Shown: piece by piece, positions 1-12,800 of the stretch
Layout: every line of letters begins with the position of its first letter
Position numbering within the stretch: position 1 is the first letter of the stretch
NCBI RefSeq assembly: GCF_963576545.1
Contig: NC_083636.1
Coordinates: forward strand, 4,530,856-4,594,855
Length of the DNA: 64,000 nucleotides
Direction of reading: 5' to 3'
Origin: Limanda limanda
Lineage: Eukaryota; Chordata; Actinopteri; Pleuronectiformes; Pleuronectidae
Program-made: the position numbers and the translations under genes
The notes under the pieces: generated by a model
The model's database searches: none
The model's input: the letters and a program-made list of their open reading frames with translations, nothing else
Told to the model about the DNA's origin: nothing

Positions 1-3000
1 GTTTTTAAATCCTGAAAACAGACCACTCCCTGCTTCGGTTGGAGCCCCTGATGGAGCACCTGTTGACATTGCAGGTGAAAATAAGGATCCAAGTGATTTT
101 CCCGCATCACTTTGAGCTGACATAAACCCAAACACAGACTTGGCCTGGGGTGGCTCTGTTTTATTGGGCAACTGAGTAGGTTGAGGTGCTATATCTCCTT
201 GTTGGGTATTTGGTGGGGCTGATTTTTCATTTTCGTTCCTCTCAGGGTCCCCTTTAATGATCATGGGCTTCTCATGTATCACCTCTCCATCAACAGGTTC
301 CATTTCTTTAGTGGTGTTATCCATCTGACTGGTGAGGTCACATGAACTGCCTATTAAAGCACTTGAAACAGCAGTGGTTTCTGGACAAGCTGCCTCAGAT
401 ACCACACCACTACTATTTGTTAGGCTGCCAGATTTAACTTGATCGTTGTCTGGTAAAGTTGAGTCCACCACTTTATTAGTACCAGTGTCAGTAGCAGATG
501 GAACTTTTTGTAAAACACTTTCATTCTTAATTTGTGGTTGTGGAGTAGTGCTAGATGTTGACTTGGGCTCAGATGGCATCGGTTCAGATGGCTTGGGTGG
601 TTGTGCCATTCCACCAAATAAAGATCCCCCTATGCCCCCAAGAATTGAGGCTCCAGTCTGTGCTCCTGCAGTTTGAGCGGCGACTCCTCCAAACATTCCT
701 CCAAGTATAGAACCGCCTGGCTGTGCTGTTGCTGCTGATCCGCCAAACATGCCACCTAATAAAGATCCACCAGTCTGGGGGCCTGCAGACTTGGCAGAGG
801 ATCCTACTCCAAACATTCCACCCAATACTGAGCCTCCTGTAGTAGGGGGGGTTGTTTGTGGACCAGACTGAGGAGCAGACCCTTTGAATAGACCTCCCAG
901 TAATGATCCCCCTGTCTGTGGAGCTGCTGTCTGGGTGTTTGAACCTCCGAAAATACCCCCTAATATTGATGGTCCAGTCTGACCAGTACCAGCTTGGGGT
1001 GTTGTTCCTCCTAGTCCAAAAAAGGAGCTCATGTTATGTTGCTGATTACTTTCAGGAGTTGCAGTTGCTGGTTTGAACAGAGAGGACATAAAATCTGTAA
1101 CTTTATCCGCTGATGAATCACCAACAGATTTCTCTGGCTCTGGAAGCGTCTGTTGTCCCTGAACTACAGAACTTGCTGATTGAGTGGCTGGTGTTTCCTC
1201 TTTTATTTTAGGTGGAATTGAATCTTGAGCTGATGGACCACTCACATCCTCTAGTCTCTCAAGTTGTTGTGCTGGTGCACATATTTCAGATTCTTTACGT
1301 TGAGTAGTTTCAGCGAGAGTAGTTAGCTTAATAGCATCTTGGCACTGACCTTCTTCTGTGAGTTCGGTTTTGGAAAAGCTTACCTCGAGACACTGGGCTG
1401 TACCATCAGGTTGCTGTTGTGTTTCTACCTGTTCTCTGCTTTTGTTAGTAGTATCAATTGCAGACGTTTCTGTAGTAGCTGAAGCAGTGTCATCAGTGGG
1501 CTTTTGTAGAGCAGTTACACTTGATGTTGTATCAGCAAGAGCTGTGGTTAATACTTTCTTGTCATCACTAGATGTTGGTGTAGCTGTTGCAGTCCGTGTT
1601 GCAGGTGGAGCCGATCCTCCAATGGCTGAGGGCAAACTTTTACCAGGTATCTCATTCGGAACAGAAGCTCCGGGTAAAACACCACCCAGAGGAGACGTAC
1701 CAGTCTGCACAGTGGTGGTTTGAGAAGATGAACCCCCCAAAATACCTCCCAATATAGAGCTGCTATTTGGGGTTGTTGCACTTTGGGTGGTGGCCCTTCC
1801 AAAGAGTCCACTGAAGGACCCACTATTCTGAGATGTTGCAGTTGAAGCTGCAGATCCTCCAAAAATCCCTCCCAACACAGATGCTGCTGTCTGAGATCCA
1901 ACAGCTTGGGGAGCTGATCCGCCAAATAAGCCACCAAGTAAGGATGCTCCTGCCTGAGGTGCAGAGCCTCCAGTCTTACTGGGGTCAATCTGAGGTGCAG
2001 ATCCGCCAAAAAATCCACCTAGTAAGGACGTTCCTGCCTGAGGAGCAGAGCCTCCAGTCTTACTGGGGTCAATCTGAGGTGCAGATCCGCCAAAGAATCC
2101 ACCAAGTAAAGATGTTCCTGCCTGAGGAGCAGAGCCTCCAGTCTTACTGGGGTCAACCTGAGGTGCAGATCCTCCAAATAAACCACTGAGTAACGATCCT
2201 CCAGTTTGAGAAGCGGGTGTTTGGGGTGCAGAGCCTCCAAACATTGCTCCAAGTAAAGAACTTCCAGTCTGTGGAGAGGGCTGAGGCGCTGAACCTCCAA
2301 CTGAAGATAACAAACCTCTGGCTGGTGTGTCCTTGGGTACAGAACCTGGTGCAGTAGTTGTAGGACCCGTCTCTCGAGGACCAGGCTCAGTGCTGGGCCC
2401 AGAAAATACTGAAAGTATACTTTTTCCTGGACCATCGGAAAGTAATCCAGTTTGTAAGGATGGAGCTTGTGGGCCAGATCCATTCGATGTAGACACCAGA
2501 CCAGAGGCTGGGGGATCTTTAGGGGGGGCAGGATCCTGGGTTGCACTTTCTGTGCTTGTTTCCTTTTGCACAGTGACACTTTCTGAAGTTGGTTGAACAG
2601 ATGCAATATCAGTGTCTTTGATTGTAGTATCCACTGTGGAATCTGCAGTGCTATCTGTGGATAGTGTAGCACTAGCATTGCTCTTTTCACTTGATATTTG
2701 ACTGATAGTTTTTGACACTGGCACATGGCTACTGGAACCAGATGACATTTGGGTAGAACGTTGTAGATTAACAGTGTTTGGGTCATTAGTACCAGTGACA
2801 ATAGCAGATGATGATTTTGAATTTTGTACTGTAGTTGCTGCAGTTCCTGGTGTAGAAGACATGTTTGCACTTCCACCAGCTCCTGGTGTTTGCGGAGTAC
2901 TGGGGCTGCCAAACATGGAGAACAAAGATTTACTTGGACTCTCATTAGAACTAGACAATCCACTCAACATTCCACCGAGAACAGAAGTGGCTGACTGCCC

Positions 3001-6000
3001 TTGTGCTTGAGGTGGCACTTGTGGTCTGGATTGTGTCTGAGGTGCACCATGTTGAGTTTGTGATTGAGGTACTCTTTGCTGAGATGACATTGTTGTTGGC
3101 TGATTCTGTGAAGGACTGGGTTCGTTAAATAATGAGAACAATCCCTTCATTGGGCTTTCAGTTGAACTTGATGAACCGGACAAGATTCCCCCGAGAATAG
3201 ATCCTGGCTGAGCTGTAGACTGTTGTGTGTTGGAACCACTGAACATGGAAAAGAATCCTGCAGATGGGGGCTCTTTGGGAGGAGCAGTTCCCTGTTGAGG
3301 TGTCTCAGGGGTAGGCTTGGCTTGAGGAGGTGTCTGCAGAGGACTTGATCCTCCAAACATTGTAAATAAACTTTGACCAAGTGATTCCTGTTGGGGAGGT
3401 TGTGGAGCTGCACTTGGAGGATGGGGTTGAGGCACAGACCCAGTTTTAGATGCAGCCTGTGGAGGATTTGGTCCACTAAACATTGATAATATACTTTTAC
3501 CAAGTGATTCTTCCTGTGGTGCGGTAGCTGATGCAGTCGTTTGAGGTGTGGGTCCAGCTGCTGTTGCTCCTGTCAGCATTTCTCCAATTGAAAACCCAAA
3601 TAACCCACTGGATGGTTTAGTTGCTGCTTCTTCTTTTGTCTTTTCTGAAGGAGGTATTGTAAACGACTGGCTTGTAGCAGGGCCTGCAGAAGAATTGGGA
3701 GGAAATCCTTGGGAAATACTCTTGTTTGGAGGGTGAGTCTGTGGGCGAGGGGTTCCACTTTGGTCCATAGTTCTTTGTCTCTGTATACCCTTAGGTTTAG
3801 CTGCTGATGCCAGTGAACTCTCAGTAACACTGGGTTTCATTTGCTGCTTTTGTGGTGTAGATGGTTCAGGACTAAACAAGCTGCTTATTGATCCAAATAG
3901 ATTTGAAACTCCTGTAGCCTCTGGTAATGAAGCCGTGCTGCCAGTTTTGTTTTGCTGGTTGAGAGATGTCTGAGAAGATTTCTGGGGATCTGGCTTGGCT
4001 TCGTCTATGCCTACTGCTGATTTCAGAAAGTTCATGAAGCCGGCCTGTGGCTGCTCAGATGGCTGCTCTAATGGGATGTCCACCGGTGTATCAGTTGCGA
4101 GTGATCCTAAAGGCATTGTGGCAGTGGCCGGTGATGGCGGCGGGGCTGCTTGTTGAGCCATGGTAGTCTGACGTGACAGTCTAGGTTTCTGTGTAGTTGT
4201 ATGAGATTGTGTTGATGGAGGAGTCACTTGAGCAGTAGTCGGTACTGTGGGTAAGATTCTTCCCTTTGTGGTACCTGGCCTCTGAATTTCTTGTTTAACA
4301 GTTTCTGGCTGAGTCACAACAGCGGGAGATTCTTCCTTGATTATCTTCGACTTCAGACTTTGAAATCCTGATGATAGAATGTTCTTAGACTGTTTTTCAG
4401 TAGCTTGTTCACACGGGGGTGTGCTGGTTTTGTTCGGTTCCACCTGTGATGGTTTGCCTACAAAAGAGGATATGAGGGAAGAAATCTTCCTGACTTGACG
4501 GTTAGGTTGCTCTTCTCCTGGAGACACTCTTTTTCTCCATTCTTCCTCTGATACATCATCTGCATGCTTTACACTAACCCCAGTGGATGAACGGCGCCGT
4601 TGGCTAGGTTGGTAACAGTTGTAAAGACGCTGCTGATTGGAATCCATCATAGGAGAAGAGTTCAAGGAAACAGCTACCTTCTGAGCTAGGAACGTCTTGG
4701 TTTCCTGGTTGTTCCAACAAGGACCAGCATAGTTGTTATTGCGACAAGAAAGATCAATAATGTCTTGGTACTGGTCTTCATAGACATTACTGGGCCGTCT
4801 CGGATCCATCCTGACTTTGTTTAAAATGTAAGATGTGAAATCTACTTCCTGTTGTCCTTTTGACAAAAATGAATTTTCGAACATCTGAGAGAACTGCTCG
4901 AGATTTAGATTCATTATCTGATTTCCTTTTCGATAGGCAGCAGACAAATCTAAGGGGGCATTGAGGAGTTGAGAATCACAGTGATCCTGACCAGGTAGCC
5001 AAAGAAGCTCATCCTCATTGTAAAGCGGGATTTTAAAGCCACAGACTGAAACCATTTCATTGTGCAGCCACGCACTGGGAAAGCTTTCCTGTGTCTGTGT
5101 AGAGTCGCCTTCAGGACCACATGCATAGACATATTCACCTGCTGTATCTGTAAGTAAGGCATAAATGTACTCATGGTCTGTGTAAACAAAGTAGCCACAG
5201 TCCCCATCATCTGCTGGCCACCACATCCCTTGCTCCAAAAGTGCGAGCCACTGCTGATACCATTCAGTGTCTTCAAGATAAAGGGAGTCTTCCACTTCTG
5301 TATTGGCATTCGGGACACGCTCTGAATCTACTGTTCTCTCCAAATTCAAAGGATTCTGATGGATCCTGCCGTCAGAATGAAAGTTTGGTAAGAGTGCGTT
5401 ATCCATTCCATATTGCCAGTTTGCTGAATACGATAAACTTGGTGCAGTCTCCTCATAATAGCCTTCATGATATGAAACCCCATTTAAGCTGTAAGTGCTA
5501 CCACCATTAAACTGACATCTCCCAAACTTCCCAGTGCTTTGTTGTTTCGTGGTAAGGTTCAATGCACCCTCCTCATTAGGTGGATATTCTGCACTCTGCA
5601 AGTCACCATAACTGTTCCACAATTTCCTCTTGGGATACAGATCAGCATTCCTGTGTTCCTCGAACTCATATGGTCCAAGTTGCCCTTGGGGACAAACAAA
5701 CCCTTGCCACTGGGAAGGGGAGTTAATTGGCTGATTGGTGTTTGGAGAGCTGCAGTGAAGAGGAGGGGCCTGTAGTGGCACACCTTCACAGTTCTGGTTA
5801 TATCCTGGATCTTGTCCCTGAAGCTGATAATTCATTGACTCGTTCTGAAACTGCTGCCACAGAGCACTTTCACGGATCCATTGGTTTTCATCATAAGAAG
5901 AACTTACTGCATAGGGGGACAACTGGTCTTGGTAAAAACTTTGACTTGTAGTTCCATATAAAGAGGGGGTGCTTCCACCCATATATGGCTGCATGTTATT

Positions 6001-9000
6001 GATTGAAGAACCCGCATTGCTTTGTAAAGGGGAATAAATATGTCCTGAACTAAAAGCCATTGGGTGACCTAACTGCTGTGAACCATAATAATTTAACTGT
6101 GATAAATTACCTGTGCTGACTGATGAGTAGGATGCCCTACTCTGAAGAGATCTTGCATAAGTAGCTGATGTTCTCAAGTCTAAACTTTCAGAATCAACTG
6201 AGACAGGTGCACTTATCATAGCATGTCTGCTCTGCCCTGGATTCAGAGGCCGTGGAGCATCTCTTTGGCGGCAGTCTCTTACAAAATCACTGGTAGTATT
6301 TTCTAATAATCCTGAATGTACCTCAGGTTGTTGTTCTGTCATCTGACCTGTTATTTCAACTTGTTTATGAGTTAAGGAGTCCTCAGTTACATTATTGCTG
6401 AATAATCTAGTTAAAAGCCTTTGCTGGCCAGTCTGTGAAATCCTCTGCTCTTTCACGGCATGCTCTTGTGAAGATTGATGGGTAAAATCAGCAGGTGCCT
6501 GTGTTGGTGGTGGGGTCGCCATTGTTACTGTATGATTATCGGCTTTTGGATGATACGATTGTGTATTTGATGCCTGGAAGGTTGTGTCGGTATTTTCAGT
6601 AGATTTTGTCAACTTATTAAACAACCCTGAGAGCACCCCAGACTGACTTTCTCCAGACTCCGGCTGAGTCTGAGCAGGTTGTTGAGCCATATTTTCTGAG
6701 GAGGATTTGAACAATCCAGACAGTAGACCACTTGCTTGAGTTGGTTTTTGTGTTGTGGTGTTTTGTGGTTGAGTTTGACTGTAATTGGGGACATTCGTTG
6801 CCTTTGTTTGCTCATGGCTTGATATTCTTGGGGCGATTCCATGCTGCTGAGCTGTTGGTTGCTGTTTTGTATTTATGCTGTCTGCTGAAGCAAATTTAAA
6901 AAGACCAGATAAAAGACCACCTTGTTGGGATTGTGACTGTTGGAGTGGAACAGTTTGTTGTCGCGTAAAACCTGGTTTACAAGTGTCCTGTTGGAACTCT
7001 TGCTGACTTGGCGTTCTCCTCCTGAGCTGAGGCCCTGGGTCTGAGCCTGTGATATGCTGTTGTTTGAATCCCTGTTGATTCTGTTCAAAGCTGTTGTATT
7101 GGTTCTGGCCTGTTTGGCTGCCTGAGACATTCTCAGATGATGCAAATTTCAGAAAGCCAGACAGTAGCCCTTTTTGCTGAGGTTGTGTTTGTTGAAATTC
7201 CTCCTGAGTCTGCTGCTGACCAGAGTAATCACTGTGGGTGTTCCTCTGTTTCTCAGCTTCAGATTGCTGAATGTTGTGTGGTATATTTTCTGTTGAGGAA
7301 AACTTCAAGAGCCCTGAGAGAAGCCCCCCCTTTGGAGGAGCTGAAGAAGATTGTTGTGGGGGAGGGTGATGAGGAAACTGGGGGGGATTATTGCTCCGGG
7401 GGGGTTGATTGTTATGGGGAGCCTGCTGTGGCGAACTGCCGGACAGGTCATCGGTAGACCCGAATTTAAGAAGTCCAGATAACAGTCCTCCCTGTTTTGG
7501 TTGATTAGAGCCAACATGAGAGACATCCTCAGCCGAGCTTCCTTTTATAAGACCTGTCAAAAAACTCCGGGATTCAGGCTGATTGGGAGGTTGACGCTGA
7601 ATTCCAGGACTAGCTGCTGTTGGTTTCTGATGTGCTGCATCCTGAGATGTGACTCTGCTGTCCTGAGATTGTGGATTACCAGCCAAATTCTGGTCCACAT
7701 TAGAGGAGGCTGGGGTGGCGCCAAATATACTGGAAAACCATCCCTTCTCAGTGCTTTCCTGCGGAGCAACAGGATTCTGGGTAAAGGTGTTGGAGGTTTT
7801 TAATGTTGGATCGTGATGCGATTGCACAGGATTCTGTGTGTTCACGGAGGCACTAACATTCTCACTGGATGCAAACTTTAAGAACCCTGAGAGCACGCCT
7901 CCTTCTGCTTTGGGACGTTGCTGCGTGGAGACATTTTCAGAGGACGGGAAAGGCAGTGTAGGCTTGCTACTCGATGATGGGTCCTCTACTGGTTTTTGTT
8001 GACAGGGATTCTCTGTAGATCTAAATACTGGATACACTGCCACAGGTGGAGCCCCCTGAGGTGGAAAGTGGCCAGCAGGTGCGATCAATGAACTTAAAGA
8101 CTTTCTCAAAGGGCTAAAGAATCCATTGTTGGCTGATTGTGTTTGGCTAGTCGACCTCGCCGGCCCAGGAGCCGGCACGTTTTCTTGTTTGGATATCACT
8201 GGATTTTGTCTCTCGTATATATTTTCATCTTGATTGTGTCCCAAATATGATTGTGATGAACTTCTTAATGTTCTACCTCCATCTACTGCCATAGCCTGCT
8301 TCCCTTGATGCACACCTTGATGAACACCTTGATGAACACCTTGAGAATATTTAGTTTTTGGTTCGTGGTTGTTTTCAGCTGAATTTTCTTTTACTCCTGC
8401 TGAAAATAGTTTTAAAGGATTCAATTTCCCCAGAACAGAGTTTTCTGGAGCACTTTGAGGTTTGGTTGCAAACTCTGCTACGTGTTCTTTTGAATTTCTT
8501 TCAGTCTGACTTCTTGTGGGAGCTTTTGTTTCTGTATCATGACCTTGTGTCTTGGCATCATGTGGTACCTGAGAAGACAGAGATCTGAATGATTTCTCAG
8601 GAGAAGTTTCTACCGGAGATACAACAGCTACAGGAGCGGAAGCATTTGATTTGGGAATAAAAGACAATAGTTTGGTGAATCCAAATTGTGAGGATTGTCC
8701 TGATGACGCTTGTGGACTCGGGACAGGCTGCTTGGGGGCTCCTCCTACTCGGTCAGTGAGAGAACTGAATAATGAGCTCATGGCATTTTTCACCCCTGAG
8801 ACGCCCTGATCGGAGGAATCCTGAGACTGGGGGGTTTCTGCTCTTGGATCCTTTGCTGAACTCACTGGTTCATCTCCAAAAGAATCTGTTCTGTTGCTAC
8901 CCAGAGATGAGAGCCTGGATTTGTTTGATTTAGGGAGGGAGCCGTACTTGCTAATTTCCTCCTCTTTCTCAGCAAGGTATTCAGAAACGGTCTCAACGAG

Positions 9001-9832
9001 ACACTGGAGCTCGTCCATAGGGTCCACATATTCATCACTTGGTTCCTCGACGGGCGAGAGCATTGCCTCTGGGGTCCATCCTCCAATTCTAGCTCTTCCA
9101 GGCTTCTTTTCCCGAAGACTTTGAGAATTTTCAGAGTGGCCTTCATAGGAGAGAGAATACCTGTCTGTGTAATGTCTGGCCATTTCAGGGTGAAAGTCTT
9201 CTTCTCCGAAGGCAATGTCGTCTATATCGTCCTCTGCTTCCATGGAGTAGTGCAGATCTTCAGAACCATCGAGATCAAAATGGAACCGCGACCTCCTTCT
9301 GGCATCTTGCTCTTTTTTGTATGCCACATAATTCTCTAGAGTGTGGTCCAGCTCATTTTTAGCCCACATCCTTGTCTTGTAGAGAAGCCCATTCTTGTAT
9401 GGCCTGAGGCACGAAGTCACTCGCTCCTCCTCTTCCTGCATCTCTTCCACCTGCCTCATGAACAGCTCCCCTCTCTTCTCACGAAGCCGTGCGAGGTCAG
9501 AGGGAAAAGCCTCTTCTCTCATTTTGTCGGCCTCTGTACCGAGCAAACCTCCCGGGTTCCTTATCGTTCTCTTTCGCCGTCGATCAATGGTGTCATAGCC
9601 CTCCGGGTAGGGGGGCGGCAGATAGCCACTGCGTTGAGTGTTTTGACGGATAGGAGTGTGCGATGGCTCAGGGTAAGCTGGTCCCATTCGAAGGATGACG
9701 TTGTCCTCCTCGTCATCTAAAAAGTCGCTCAGCTGAGGTTTTCCATGCCCTTTATATCTGTTTTCCCACTCATCGACCCCCATGCCAGAATCTACAGGTA
9801 TGATTCTCACTCTTCCTTTCTGATTCAGCGAT
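1..9832 (-). CDS. unc13b: unc13b giant coding exon 9, open at window edge
   Basis: One reading frame (codon first bases at multiples of 3, read right to left) was checked line by line at many places and at both ends, and has no stop from 9832 to 1: about 3,277 codons without an intron. It opens [19 protein letters not shown] and then [20 protein letters not shown], followed by charged sequence ([32 protein letters not shown]). The rest is mostly Ser/Gln/Pro-rich low complexity with repeated Leu/Phe-Gly motifs (A-type 6601-7905, B-type about 600-3400) and a Trp/Tyr-rich segment (4741-5340). The acceptor follows a long pyrimidine tract on the minus strand (complement of 9850-9935). From memory, very long UNC13B isoforms with a giant exon are annotated in mammals, so this is probably the fish counterpart. 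It may be skipped in the short ubiquitous isoform; the window cannot show that. Confidence 0.85.
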
Positions 9833-12800
9833 CTAGTTTATATTTACAATGGATTGGACAGGATGGGAAAGAAGGAAACAAGGAAAGAAAGAGGCAGAAA
9901 AAACAAGAAGAAACATGCAAAAGAAAAAACACAAGTTAAGCAGAAGGATAAATGGAGAAATTAAAAGCAGAACACATTCATGCAAACGCGAAGACAAAAT
10001 CATGCTTATCAGCTTAGCAGTCACATTTTTTAATAATATTGCGCACTTTATTGTGTGTGTGTGTGTGTGTGTGCCTATGTTCGCATGCGACTCTCTGAAA
10101 TTAGATCTTTGTAAATCCCCACAGCAACAGTCATGCTTATCAGCGCTTCAACACGCAGCCTGCGACAGCCTTCATGATAAATGCATGTTAGATCACCAGC
10201 ATATGGAACGCAATCACCAAAAACATGCGCGTGCATCTCACTGACCCACTTCCTCAATGTGTGACAGACGGATTTCCTCTGGGATATTTCTAAACCAAGT
10301 TCAGACCCTTTGAAACCACCAGAACTTTACCCGACACTAACACACCCTCGAAAAGAAAAAAGAAAATGGCAAACACTGAGCTTTCCCTGGATGCAATCCC
10401 ATTGTTTCTGATCTACAGTTATCCGGATCAAGCCTCTATCAGTCCACACAGGCAGATTTGCAGAAGTCTCGCCGGTAAACATGTATTCCATGAAAATCCA
10501 CGAGTGCACAAAAGATGGTTCCATGCACCAAGAGCATTTGTCTAACGGACGAAATCTAACCATGAAACTGCTGTGTGGTATAAATACAAATATTTATAAC
10601 AGTAGCATAGAGGATCCTGTTTTTCCCCCCTTTTTAAATATAAATTATAGTAACAATAACCTCACGTAATTTTTCAACTACATTCGGACCTGATGTGAAA
10701 GTCAATGGACAAAAACCCTAATATGAATTCCAAATTTTGTTTGAAGGTGTTTATGGGTGACTGTAAACTTGGTCTACCTGCTTCCTCTCTGTTCCCGGTA
10801 GTCCAGGTCAAAGCTGTGCACAGAGTCGGTGCAGGAGTCTGGGTGGTGCGGCAGCCGAGGCCCCATGGGGTACTGGTGCATGGAGGAGTTGGGCTGAGCC
10901 GTTGTGTGGTAGCGCGGAGGCAGACTGTTGCTCGTCTCACTGCGGTAGTCGCTGTCGCGGTCATCTACGGCGCTGTCCTGGTCGTCTAGAGCTGCCGCGG
11001 GAGGATACACGTACGTTAAGTTTGCCCGGGACATCCGTAAGTATGTTCTAAAAACCCTTGCTTGTTAAAAACCCCATCAGAAAGTGGGTAATGCATCCTA
11101 GGTAATATTTTGCCTAAAGCTGTTGAGTTGAAGAAATAGAAATAAACAAACTTGGGTGATGCCAGGTCAGGAGGGAGCAAAGGTCATGCACTCTTAAAAA
11201 AAGACGAGCCCTTATTCATGCAAGCTCTTGAGTTAAATGTTCGATGCTGGGTCTTGTGTTAATCTGCCTTGTCCTGTAGATTGATATGCAAATGTATGAT
11301 TAGGTATTTTTAGTTTTCTACAAGACAAACCTTTCAAAAAAGTAATTCTGAAATAATGGTTACTCATCATAGGTGCAGGGAAATTTAACCTTTGACCTTT
11401 CCAACCCCGAGAATGACCTCAGAAAACATCTTTGGAGAGGTTGGGGTCTGCTGGAGGGAATCTGGGGTTTTATCTTGTCAGACGATAAAGTGAGAGAGAT
11501 AAAGATAAACTGATATCTGTTTATAAGGTGATAAATAAATATAGTGGAGCAAAGACTGCCACCTACCAGTTTAGAATGCAACTGCAACTTATAGTCTAGG
11601 ATTTGAAAATTGCTTTTTTGTATGTATAGATAATACTAGTTTTATCATCCATAACATGAAAAAAAAAAACTTCTGTCTCTGTTTTCTATAGATACATCAA
11701 TAAAGTAAAAATGGGTTGTAGAAAAAAATCTTATGACAACAGCACAGAGAATAAATATTAGGAAAAAAGCAAGAGAAGGAAATCATGTTTAAAAAAGTCA
11801 AGGGGGGGGGATTGAGGGAAACGGTGAGATCAAAATAATGAGAATTGAATGCAAGGAGACGTGATAGATCAGATGTTATCGGGGGGGATGTGGGGCATTA
11901 GGACATGCAGAGGGGGGGGGGCGTTGAGGATTAACCAGGGAGGAGAACTTCATCAAAGTGTGATTTTACATACTCAGTGGGTCAGCCCATCCGAAATAGT
12001 TGCCTGGTGAAAGTGCAGATGTGAGAAGTGAGAGGTTCAGTCAAGAGGAGGTCGGGGGTGCGAAAACCAAAAGATAAAGAAAAGTGTCTCTGTGTTGTAA
12101 CAGTGGTGGTGGTTGGTGGGTGGGGTGGGGTTTGATAAGGGAGCTGTTCTCAGAGTGGAAAACAAACTTGTCATAACATTGAGCAAAAGATGTCACACAC
12201 ATTAACTCTTTGTTGAGTGTGTGCAAATGTTTTACAGACTTAATCTGAAGAGTGCAGCGTTAATTTTCAACTCTGATTAAAATTAGTCAGTGCAGCAGGG
12301 ATCATGGACGTGGACAGAAATAACAGCAGCAGCCCTGAGAGCTGGAAAGGGCGGGTGACTGTCACCATCTAGTGGCCGGGAGGGGGAAGTGCGGACACAC
12401 TCACAGCACTGGGAGGCGGCGAACGGCAGTGGGCGACTCTGGACGTCATCCTGAAGAGGGTACTACAGAGGAGAGAGGGATGAAAACAGGCATCACATCC
12501 TCAAATTGTTATTATTAGTGCTGTAATCTACGAGCACCACTTCATCCACTAAAAATAAAATACAGCAGCACGTCACAAAGCTGTCGACCTGATTAAGAAC
12601 AATTACACTTTAAAAGCACGGACGCACTTTGTACAAATACGAGTTGTAAATTTACCTCATCGTGGATTCGGAGGGTGTTGATGTTGTCAAGCTTGCCCGT
12701 CCAGTACTGAGCCTCGTCATCTGGGATGTCTGGAACAGAAAACATGCATAAAAAATACATGTTTAACCCGTGTTCCACGTTAACAACCTGCTTCCTCTGA

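Noticed and set aside
2019..2963. 314-residue minus-strand open frame (and 1548-2018, 156 residues)
   Set aside because: Out of frame with the giant unc13b exon; its Leu/Gln/His-rich repeats are a shifted reading of the B-type repeat.
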